Below are positions 18,202-27,212 of a DNA stretch of 28,376 bases, in pieces. How positions within the stretch are numbered: the first letter of the stretch is position 1; each line of letters begins with the position of its first letter. Source of the DNA: Haplomitrium mnioides (lineage: Eukaryota; Marchantiophyta; Haplomitriopsida; Calobryales); assembly GCA_049999725.1 (NCBI GenBank), contig JBNGIS010032697.1, positions 1-28,376 on the forward strand, given 5' to 3'. The notes under the pieces were generated by a model. That model ran no database searches, was not told the DNA's origin, and was given only the letters and a program-made list of their open reading frames with translations. A program made the position numbers and the translations under genes.

Positions 18202-18624
18202 TGTTGTGTTATTTATAAGAAAATAGAGAAGAGTGAAGGAAGTGGTAGAGGTTTATCTTTAAAGTTGAATTGAGATAAGATTACTTGTCTTAAAAGTTAC
18301 TTTTAGAGCTTTTAGTGTTGAAATTAGAAGTGACTTCTAAGTGAGCAATTTTAGGGTTAAAATTAGAAGTGACTTCTAAGTGATCAATTCTAAGGTTAAA
18401 ATTGGAAGTGACTTGTAAGTGAAGAAAGAGGGATGACACCTTCTTCTCTTGTATAAATAGAAGGGTTTCATAGTCCCACTCCTCATTCTAAAGTTCCTCT
18501 TGAATCACTTGGGTTCTTTGGTTGCTTAGCTTTTGCTTGCCTTATTGGCATTTGGTTCAAGAACTCTATTAGAGTTCACTATGAGTACTTACTCATTTGG
18601 ATTTGGTCTTTTAGTTCTTTTACA
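18202..18624 (+). repeat. 5' LTR of gypsy-3 (about 423 bp)
   Basis: It ends TTTTACA immediately before a tRNA-iMet primer-binding site. It contains a TATA box TATAAATAG (about 18452-18460) and a tandem U3 repeat. The left edge (TGTTGTG at 18202, or TGATGTTG at 18199) is set by the end of gypsy-2 similarity and is uncertain by several bases. Confidence 0.68.
18321..18428 (+). promoter_or_regulatory. 39-bp tandem repeat carrying a palindrome, in U3 of gypsy-3
   Basis: Units at 18321-18359 and 18360-18398, and a partial third from 18399. Each carries TAGAAGTGACTTCTA, a perfect 7+1+7 palindrome (18325-18339, 18364-18378); the third is TGGAAGTGACTTGTA (18403-18417). They lie 30-130 bp upstream of the TATA box, where plant LTR enhancers usually sit. 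An enhancer role is inference. Confidence 0.6.
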
Positions 18625-18637
18625 TTGGTATTAGAGC
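18625..18637 (+). other. primer-binding site for tRNA-iMet (gypsy-3)
   Basis: TTGGTATTAGAGC differs from the canonical TTGGTATCAGAGC by one C-to-T change and directly follows the LTR end. Confidence 0.82.
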
Positions 18638-18774
18638 TACAGTTCTTTTTGGTAGTGAGTTACATAGAGAAACAAGAAGTGGTGGTTCAAGAAATACAGC
18701 AATAGCTTGAACATCTTTCACACCTTTTTGAAGTGAGAGTGAAAGAAATAACAACTTTTTGAGAAGAAGAAAGT

Positions 18775-19375
18775 TATGGGCGATTTCCAACACCAAAAGC
18801 ATATGATAGGAAGATGGTTTGTGGTGCATCTTAGAACTTCATATTTGATTGTGAGCAATATTTTGAAGCTACAAACAATAGAGAAAATAGTCAAAGAACT
18901 TTATTTGCAGTAAATCAGTTAGAAGAAGTTGCAAAGACTTGGTGGAGATTTCAAATAGAACAAGCAAACGTGGATTTGGTGCACCTATCATTTCTTGGTG
19001 TGAGCTCAAAGAAGCGGTGATTTCAAGATTTAGAGTTACAAATGCTTCAAAAGTAGCAAGAAATTGATTGGCCAAATTGAAGCAACTTGGTACAGTGAGA
19101 AGCTACGTTATGCATTTTCAAGATTCAATTATGCAAATTCCTAATATAAGAGAAGAAAAAGCACTAGACCGCCTTGTTTGGAGATTGAAGTCTCGCACAA
19201 GAATGGAAGTTACAATAAAACAACATGCTTAATTAGAAAAAGCAATTCGCGTGGCAGAGCATCATCACTCATTACTTGCTGCTATAGAAGCCAGGTTGCA
19301 TCCTCAACCATTTGAACAACGTATTCAAAACTTTGCAAACACTAATAGAATTAAAATTTTGACAAGAATTTGAGG
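18775..19375 (+). pseudogene. gag: gypsy-3 gag
   Basis: Plus translation in shifting frames gives DCEQYFEATN, LFAVNQLEEVAKTWWRFQIE, WCELKEAVISRFRVTNASKV, LAKLKQLGTVRSYVMHFQDS, then LDRLVWRLKSRTRMEV. This is the retrotrans_gag pattern (A..WW......W..L...F...F). An ATG at 18775 may be the original start, but a frameshift follows within about 25 codons. Stops occur after VARN and after KQHA. No zinc knuckle is seen. Confidence 0.7.
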
Positions 19376-19379
19376 TACA

Positions 19380-19690
19380 TTGTTTTATCTTAATAGTGTG
19401 ATTGAGAGACACTCTTCTATAATATTGGTGGATAGTGAGAGCTATGAAAATTTTATGTTGCTACGCTTTGATAAGATAATCAAAGCAAAATTTAGACCTA
19501 TCAAAGGGAGTGTTGTGACTATGGCTGATGGCCAAAGGCATGACGTGTTTTGCTCTCAAAAGCCATTCCTTCTAAAGATTGGAAAAGAGTACGAGGAATA
19601 TATGCAAATTGTTATTACACCTGTATAATATGACATCATTTTAGGTTTGCATTGGCTTGAAGATCGATCTGTTTAATTTGGTTGGGCACA
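19380..19690 (+). pseudogene. gypsy-3 aspartic protease
   Basis: The 82-codon open stretch has ILVDSESYENFMLLRFDKII, aligning with the gypsy protease site (.L.DSGATHNF), with the Gly of D-S-G changed to Glu. It continues MADGQRHDVF and, after a stop, YDIILGLHWLED, the conserved D.ILG.DWL block. It would have cleaved Gag-Pol; the active site is broken here. Confidence 0.7.
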
Positions 19691-19989
19691 ACAACAGACT
19701 CTCAAGTTACCTTACAAGATAAGAATTTTTCTTATAGTGGTTGATACTGTTAGTAAAGAAGCCTCAATCAATTTAACATATTAATTCAATGGAGCAAGAG
19801 TTGCATGTCTTTGCTGTTTGGATCAAGCCTAGGATGGATTTGAATAAAGAGGGAGAAAAAAGTGTGTCTACTTCAATGATAGATGATATTTGAAAGAGTT
19901 TGTGAATGTGTTTCTAGATGGAGGGTTTGCCAAAGGGATTACCAGATTATTGAGGAATCCGTTTTCTTATTCAGTTGATACTAGAAAGT

Positions 19990-20280
19990 ACTTCTTATAA
20001 TCAACCTATATATCGATTATCACCACAAGAATTAGAGGAGCTTTGAAAGACATTGATAGATCTTCTTGAGAAGGACTTCATTCAACATAGTACTTTCTCT
20101 AGGGGATCTTTGGCATTCTTTGTACCAAAGAAAGATGGTGGATTTTGTCCTTGTACAAACTGTTAAGGCTTGAACAATCAAATAGTGAAGAATGCCTATC
20201 CTTTACCTCTCATTTATATAAGTGACTTCCCCATATACTATCATTTCAGGTTTGTTATATTGCATAAGTGAAGATGGAAT
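19990..20280 (+). pseudogene. gypsy-3 RT, N-terminal remnant
   Basis: Translation shows YRLSPQELEEL, LIDLLEKDFIQHSTFSRGSL, FFVPKKDGGF, then GLNNQIVKNAYPLPLI. This is the first conserved part of gypsy RT (Y.LSP.E..EL, G.I..S.SP..SP..FV.KKDG, N..T..N.YPLP). It ends before the catalytic F.DL and YLDD motifs, so palm and RNase H were lost, probably by deletion at about 20270. Confidence 0.72.
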
Positions 20281-20284
20281 CATG

Positions 20285-21313
20285 TGTCGTGTTTAGTTCC
20301 CCCTATACATCTCAAGTCTTGCAAGGTTGCAACACATCTGCTTGTGGTGGACATTTGGCAGGGAAAACCACTATGCTGAAAGTTTTATGTTTTGGCTATT
20401 GGTGGCCAACTCTCTTTGCCAATGCACATAAGTTCATGAGAACATGCGATGCATGTCAAAGAACCGGTTGCCCTACAAAAGCATCTGAAATGCCCATGGT
20501 CCAGATCCTCCCCTTATCGACTTTTGAAAAATTAGGTCTTGACTTTATTGGCCTGATCACTCCTCCTTCTCACAGTTGCCAAAATCAGTATATCCTTGGT
20601 ATTACATATTTTGTCACTAAGTGGGATGAAGCAATAGCTCTTCCTGCCGACAATTCTATTTTTGTGGCTTCTTTTCTCTACTCCCACATTCTCATCCGTT
20701 TCCGATGTCCATTGGAGATTGTCAGTGATGGGGTTGCACACTTTCTCAATGAAGTGATTTTTGCCTTTACGGACCAATATTCTACTTGACATTGCACATC
20801 CTCCTCTCATCATCCTCAAAGAAATGGCCAAGTTGAATCTACAAACAAGATATCAAAAGTTATTCTTAAAAAAATGGTATCGGTATATTGCTTAGACTAG
20901 GATAAACACTTGAATATTGCCTTATGGGCCTATCAATACATGACCAAATGAACCACAAGATACACTCCATTTCATTTAGTGTATGGTCAAGAAGTCTTGC
21001 TTCCAATAGAAATCCAAGTCCCTTCTCTACATTTTGCCATTGCCCATCGCTTGAGTCCAATTGAATCTTTGCAACACCAGTTGGTCAATCCACAACAATT
21101 AAATGAGACAAGGGTCACTACCAATGCTTTGAGGTTTTCACACCTGCTACAAGTAAAGGACTACCACGACATACATATAAAAAATAGATCCTTTTACGTG
21201 CACGACTTGGTTCTAGTTTTTGACATGAGGTTCATCTGTTTTGCCTCCAAATTTACAACTCACTGGTCTGGTTCTTATAGAGTCACTGTTGGTTGTGCAC
21301 TGTTAGTGCATTA
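20285..21313 (+). pseudogene. gypsy-3 integrase
   Basis: HTSACGGHLAG-type zinc module (here N-T-S-A-C-G-G-H-L) followed by GYWWPTLF and CDACQRTG. The rve core has KLGLDFIGLITPPS (first Asp), YFVTKWDEAIALP, CPLEIVSDGVAHFLNEVI (second Asp kept, RGT changed to GVA), then after a TGA at about 20788 SSHHPQRNGQVEST with the catalytic Glu. Next ALWAYQY, RYTPFHLVYGQEVLLPIEIQ, HIKNRSFYVHDLVLVFDMRF and FTTHWSGSYRV, the C-terminal SH3-like part. No chromodomain is visible before the reading frame ends near 21313. It is the best-kept gene of this element but has three or more stops. Confidence 0.85.
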
Positions 21314-22100
21314 AGCATAAGAAAAAGGACTTCATACAATAAAAAATAAGTCTTTCTCTGTGTTGTGTGTTAACTCTCCGAGGTGGCTATAAGGGTTTCA
21401 TTCAAGTTGTGTGGATTTCAGCCTAAGCTCCACAAGCTAAGTTATCGGCCATTGGTCTTGCTTTGTTGGCTTGGTTAGTTGGCTATTCAATTCATGAGAA
21501 CGCGGACCATTGTATCCTCAGAATGTGTATCACTTTATAGGAGTAAAGAGTTTATATTTGTTCTACATGTGGTTGTCTATTGTAGAGTCTTGTCCCTCAC
21601 AACCTTGTCTTACAGTAGAAAAACACAAATCATAGTCTTGTTTGCAAAAGATTATCCGTCACGTTTACCTCACCCAAACACACTCACATTGGAAACTTTG
21701 CTAAGATTTGTCGCTTGCCTCTTGTTGAGGTTCTGACTCGCGTGTTGTTCTTTTATCATTAGGTCCCCCACCATTTGTTTTTTATCCATAGGTTCCAAAA
21801 ATCTTATCGACCTGCTCTGAGACTGTTAGTCTAGATTAGTAGCCCTAGGTCCTCCCTTTTAATCGGTCCATTCCCACTGCCTAGCGCCGTTTTCAACTAG
21901 GAAGTTGGAACATTACGTCTAACAACCCGTACCTCTGACGTCATCCTAACATTTTTTTGACAGAATAGTTAACCCAATACCTTGTCTTTAGTGCTCGATA
22001 AAGCCTATGCAGGTTAAACCTACATGCTGTCCCTCCCCCCCCCCCCCCTCCGCACTTTCTACCTGTTGGCATTGTTACTCTATCCAGTGGTATACCCAAT
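21314..22100. other. spacer without recognised genes
   Basis: There is no coding similarity on either strand; the 85-codon plus ORF at 21479-21736 has no known motif. No copy of the gypsy-3 LTR is present. A run of 14 C (22035-22048) lies near the right end and is a likely site of length error. Confidence 0.45.
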
Positions 22101-22263
22101 CCATTGGTGTCACCATTTTAATCCCTATCCGCTCCATAGGAGTTACCATTTTGATCTGTATCCACTCCATTGGAGTCGCTATTTCAATCCCTATCCATTC
22201 CATTGGAATCGCCATTTCGATCCCTATCTGCTCCATCAGAGTCACTGTTTCGGTCTCAATCTG
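22101..22263. repeat. 33-bp minisatellite, five units
   Basis: Units start at 22101, 22134, 22167, 22200 and 22233, with consensus CCATTGGAGTC.C.ATTTC then ATCCCTATCC.CT. Because 33 is a multiple of three, three reading frames stay open across it. The minus one (22075-22356, 93 codons) gives an 11-residue repeat of the form M-E-x-I-G-I-x-M-x-T-P. No homology is known to me, and coding status is doubtful. Confidence 0.8.
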
Positions 22264-22644
22264 ATATATTGGATTTTCGTTAGAACCCACTTCGCTTGAT
22301 GACATACCTTTTGAAGTAGATTCTAACATCGCGGATTGATGCCCAAATCCTTTCAATCCTTGCTTCTGCCAAGAACCTCTCGAGTCGCAACCCTTCTAGA
22401 TTATTTTGCTCACAACTGTTCTCTTCTCCGATTCCTTGCTTGTAGAAAGTTATACCATCTAACGTCATCTCCAACCCTTGAGGTTAGAGTAAACTCATGT
22501 TTTGAAACCTGTCCATAGCTACGATCTTTCGTTCCTGGCTGTTCTGATTCACTATTTCTTATTCTAACTTGCCGCTTGCATGAATACTCCTCTTAATTGT
22601 GGCAGAAATTTGTTATAAGAAGATCATCATTATACTACAACCAT

Positions 22645-22720
22645 TGAGGTTGGGAAGAACCCGCGACCCTCTTGAACCCCCTTCATACTAAGGCGGGGTA
22701 TCCTCCCACTAAGCCCTCCT
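22645..22720 (-). repeat. tRNA-derived SINE-like Pol III promoter
   Basis: Minus strand has GGCTTAGTGGGAGGATA (A-box-like, about 22700-22715) and, about 40 bp on, GCGGGTTCTTCCC (B-box-like, 22652-22664; consensus GGTTCGANTCC). Short complementary ends GAGG/CCTC close the unit. The arrangement recalls plant tRNA-derived SINE heads. No poly(A) or T tail and no target duplication could be confirmed. Confidence 0.35.
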
Positions 22721-22781
22721 CATAGTAAAACACATTCTCATGCCACTGCTCTCAAACTCGTACAACCAAAGTCTTATCTTC

Positions 22782-22928
22782 TTTTTTTTTGACCGAAAGT
22801 TAACAGCTTTATTAACTTTCAAGCATCAAAGGAACAACCGCGGCCAGCAATCAGGCCGAGCGGCAAAAACAGCAACCCATCAATCCCTTTCGGGATCAAG
22901 CCTAGTAAACCACAGCAGGCCTATACCC
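22782..22928 (-). terminator. LINE 3' UTR, AATAAA signal, hairpin and poly(A)
   Basis: After the ORF2 TGA, 147 nt lead to a run of nine A (plus T9 at 22782-22790). GAAAGTTAA (22812-22820 on the minus strand) and TTAACTTTC (22795-22803) form a perfect 9-bp stem. The minus AATAAA spans the edge of stem and loop about 20 nt before the A run. A 3' stem-loop is a known RT recognition feature in several LINEs; for this family it is inference. Confidence 0.7.
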
Positions 22929-25900
22929 TCAATCCAGATTACTACTAACATCCAGATTCCAGTAAACATTGTCTTCATCACGGATACAGAGAAAATGCCT
23001 AGCTCCCCAAGTTCTATCAAAGGTTTCCAGAATTTTTTCTCTCTTATCTTCACTTTGAGCCTTCCTCCAGTTTCTACAGGCATCGTGCCAAGCTTTCCTT
23101 CCATACTCGATCAGTCTCCTCCAGATTTTCTTCTTTAAACAGTACATGTCCATGTACGACTTCTCGAACACTACAGCATTCCTAGAGAGCCATATAGAGT
23201 ACAGTACAATTCCTCTTAGAAGGGACCACATCTCTTTAACTATGGCCAGGGCCTTTGGAGTTCTGTCACTTAGGATGCATTGCTGCCATGTTGGCTTCCA
23301 CCTTTTGGAGTTCCCCCAAACAACAAACACTAATCTGTTAATGATATTCCCTGCCCATTTCCAGATAGTGCTGATCCTAGGGCAAAGCCAGAAACAGTGA
23401 ATGATATCTTCCAGAGAATCCTCCTTGCAGCAGACACATCTTGCATCAATCTCATAACCAGGCTTTTCTGTCTTTTTTCTGAAACTCCCTACTTGCACAC
23501 CTCTTTGGACAATAAGCCACATTAAAGTGGCCTCTTTAGCTGCTCTGCTCGCCACCCATATATCAGTCCATCTGGAGGAGTGTTTGGAGTCGATCGAGCC
23601 CTGTGCTTTCCAGCGTTCCAGAACTGGAGTGATAGTTGATGGTCGGTCCAGGATGAACCGACGGCCTTTCTTGGTCGAATAGCTACTGAGGAGTGAATTA
23701 TCTTTCCATACCCACATTCCAGGGTCCCAATCTCCCTCTCCAATAACCAAGCCAAGTAATTTATACTCGGCATTATGATCTTTTGTCACTGTGTAGACTC
23801 TCATTTTCCTCATAATCACTGAAGGAGGAAGCTGGGGACGAATTCCTTCTACTAACATGGTAGACATTGGTGTGACAAAAAACCATGAGCATGACTGGGT
23901 GATATCAGAGGACTGAGTCATGGTTCCTGCCTTCAGCTCAGTATCAGCACCCCACCGGGATATTGCGATGGGGTGTGTGTCCAAACCAGATGAGAAGACT
24001 CCAGTCCAGTCTCCTTTTCTTAAGTGGCTTGGCCCCTCAAGGAGGAGAGAAATCCACTTGTCAGGAATCTTAGCTATCAGGTCATACCATTTCTGCTCAT
24101 GCCTTTTGTGAAGCTGAAACCGTTCCTGCACCTCTGTCCACTCAAGGAATTTGTATGTTTGATGATTCCATAGGTCCCCAAACATGTTGACCCCTGCGTG
24201 AGACCACCTCAAGGCTGGCCAGCTCTTATTTGACGCTAGCAAAGAATTGTCCCCCAGTTTATTCCACCAGATGTTTATGCTCACAACCTCTTCAAAGGAC
24301 TCGGGAGCCTTCTGTTTTATGGATCTTTTGAGTATTGACCAAGCCTGCCATATCTCATTCCACAGTTGCGAGGTTGACCAGCATGAGGCTCTGCATTCGG
24401 CTACTGTCCACAATAGAGAGTGACCCCAACCTACTTTACTGAGTGGTCTAGCTTGGCTGGCTCTGTACATAAAGAACATTTTGTATGTGGAGTCTCTTGG
24501 CAACACAGTCTTCATTATCCACTTCCCCAGCAGGGCTTGAGTCTGGGCATGAATGTCTATCAGTCCCAGTCCTCCTTCTTTCTTTCTCCTCACGCAGGTT
24601 TCCCATGCCACCGGAGCTATGCAGTTTTCCCCATTTCCTGACCAGAGGAAGTTTCTCACCAGCTGTTTGATTTCCTTAAGCGGGGAGCTGCCCCCTGCCC
24701 AACAAGAAACAAAGTACCAAATGGAGCCCAGAAGAATATGATTGATGATCAGCAGTCTACCCGGTAGACTGATGTGTTTGTTGCACCAAAACTTGAGTTT
24801 AGATCTTACTCTGTCCACCAAGATGTTCTTGATTGCTTGTAGACCGCTTTGAAGGCCAAAAGGAATGCCAAGGAATTTCAGAATTGTGTCCTTTTCTGCC
24901 CACTTCCCGTTACTGCCAACGTTCCACCCTTGTGGTCTAGGTCGCGAGCTGATCCAGATAGCAGAAGATTTATCCCAGTTGATATTCTGTCTAGAAGCCT
25001 TGGAGAAGGTATGCAGCACCTCTACTGCCTTTGTCAAGTTCTGTTCTTCTCCTGCCAAGGATAGAAGAGTGTCATCAGCATATTGGGAAAAGAGGTGGTA
25101 CCTGCCCAAAGGGATAGAAATCCCTTTAACTTGATCAGTGAGCGCTGCATTCTTGAGAAGGTGTCCCAGTGCATCTGCTACCACCAGATATAGAAAAGGG
25201 GCTAGAGGGCAGCCTTGACGCACTGATCACTGGATAGGAAATGAGCGGGAGGGGATGCCGTTAAGGTTGACTGCGGACGTGGCATTAGTTGTTGTCACCT
25301 TCACATAGTCAATGAATGTCTGACCAAACCCCATGGCCTCTAAAATCTTGAACAAGAACTCCCAGTCCATTGTGTCATATGCTTTCTCAAAATCTACCTT
25401 CAGGAAGACACAATCTTGTCTTGTTGAGAGAGCCCAATCCTTGGTCTCAATGGCAGAAATCACATTATCAAGGATGTATCTATTAGGCAGAAAGGCTGAT
25501 TGCTCTGTATTTATGATCCCTGTCAGAACTTTTTGCAACCTAAGGGAAATCACTTTGGCGAAGATCTTATAAGAGGTATTAAGGAGGGAAATGGGTCTCC
25601 AGTTGGAGACTAGAGATTTATCGCCACCCTTGTCAATCAAGGAGATTGTGCCTTTGTTGAGCTCTACAGAGAACCATTGTTGTCTTAGAGATTCCGAGAT
25701 CATGGTTGTGTTGTCTTTGGCAATCCATTTCCAACTGCATTTGTAGAATTTACTAGGGAGACCATCTGGTCCTGGGGATTTAAATCCACTCATGCTAGCT
25801 AAGGCCTTCATGAACTCTTGTTCACTGGGAGGGTCATCCAGCACGGATCGTTGGGCAGGGGAGATGCGGGAGGGGATGAGCCTGAGGATTTCTTCTTGGG

Positions 25901-27212
25901 CCTTTGCTCTTGGCGGATCGTCTGCCTTGCTGCAGAAAATAGAAGACAGATATTCTACTAACCTCTTTTCTTTGTCCTTCCATTCAATCAGTTCTTCATG
26001 TGCTGGCCCCTTCAGCTCTACTATCTCAACTGCTGCTTTGCGTTCCTGGAGGGAGCTGAAAAAGAACTTGTTCATCTTATCTCCTTCTGCGAACCATTTG
26101 GCACTGGAACGGATCCTAACTCCTTTGGCTTTGTAGTCTTTGAAAAATTCTAGAGCTGCCATATGTGTATCTAGATCCTCTTGGAGGTGAGAATTGTTCT
26201 GGTCTTCCTCAATCTGAGCTCTAAGAGATGCTACTTTACCCCTGAGCATCACTTCTTCTGATCTCCTGAGGTAGGCTTTTCTGAACTCGAATTCTCTCAA
26301 CCATATAGTAATTCTGCGGACTGCATTGTCCCACCAATCCGACTGTCCATCGGCTCCTTCTGCGGGTCTTGGCTCAGAGTTCCAAATTTCCTCCAATTTA
26401 GCAACTACTGAAGGGTCCTCTAGGTGCGAAACATTCAACTTGAAAAAACTAGTATTGAGAGCCGAGTGACCCTTGAACATTAATTCCATGGATATGGGAA
26501 GATGGTCAAAGCGTGACACTCCCCCCACATTGATGACCTTGGCCCTGTAGGACTGATACAAGAGAGCTGCAAGGATGTAAAATCTATCCAGTCTTGCAAG
26601 AATTCGCCCTCTCTGCTGATTGCTCCAAGAGAACTTCAGTGCCCTTGGCTTTGCTTGGAAGGGGTCTGCTATTCTCATGAATGCTATAAGGTCATTCCAC
26701 GCTTGAAGTTCCAGGCCACCTAAGCTGTGCCCAGTGCCACCCCTCCGGTCCTTGTAATGTTCCACCATGTTGAAGTCACCTACCATGATCCAGTTCCTGT
26801 CTTGAGGAAGTGAATGCAGGAGCTCAGTCCACATCCTCCGCCTCTCGGTCGCCAGATTGGGAGCGTAGATGTTGAGCACGCCAAACTTCCCTCCTGGCAG
26901 GCCATCCAGTTCAATCCATAGAGCTCGACCGTTGCAAAGGGTGTGGTTTCCTTTGTAGAATGGGGCCAACTTTGCTGATAAGCCAATGCCTACACCGCCC
27001 TTGGATCTCTCTGCTTCTGTGGACCGGAACTCTCCGCGAGGCCAGAGCAGTTTCAGGAGGAACTTACCTCTGGGTCCACTGAGTTTGTGCTCTTGAATAA
27101 AAAGGACATCGATGCATGGCTTGAATTTTCTGATGAAGTCAGTAATAGCTTCCCTTTTGCATTTGTCCTTTCCGATCCCTTTGACATTGTAGCTAAGGAA
27201 TTGGATCTTCAT
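22929..27212 (-). pseudogene. LINE ORF2: endonuclease, reverse transcriptase, zf-RVT (one in-frame TGA)
   Basis: ATG at 27210-27212 to TGA at 22929-22931 is one frame of 1427 codons broken only by TGA at 25227-25229 (codon 662). Endonuclease (1-240): N9 in LSYNVKG, E41 in FIQEH, NIYAPN, GDFNM with D146 and N148, FSWSN, DHLP with D236-H237. RT: KSPGPDG, WRPISLLN, SAFLPNR, LKVDFEKAYD (catalytic D607), VRQGCPLAP, YADD at 711-714, KFLGIP. A zf-RVT type C-V-C-C...H-C...C lies at about 1259-1278, with no RNase H after it. All catalytic residues of both enzymes are kept. The protein nicks target DNA and primes reverse transcription in the nucleus. The stop lies in the RT core, so this copy would make only an endonuclease-RT stub unless read through. 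Confidence 0.93.

Larger units (their letters stand above)
18202..21313 (+). mobile_element. Ty3/gypsy retrotransposon, internally deleted (gypsy-3)
   Basis: Plus-strand order: LTR, primer-binding site, gag, protease, RT N-terminus, integrase. RT beyond its first conserved block and all of RNase H are missing: the RT text stops near 20270 and integrase starts near 20285. No 3' LTR matching 18202-18624 is visible downstream, so the 3' end is truncated. Confidence 0.82.

Noticed and set aside
18354-18360. TTAGGGTTA, telomere-like word
   Set aside because: A single short occurrence per LTR repeat unit, not a run of telomere repeats.
22645-22720. Functional tRNA gene on the minus strand
   Set aside because: B-box-like region lacks the GGTTCGANTCC core and a full acceptor stem; only short closing complementarity is seen.
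22929-25223. A separate 764-codon gene beginning at GTG next to a 661-codon gene
   Set aside because: Both are in the same frame and separated by one TGA; RT motif A is in the first and motifs B and C in the second, so they are one ORF2.
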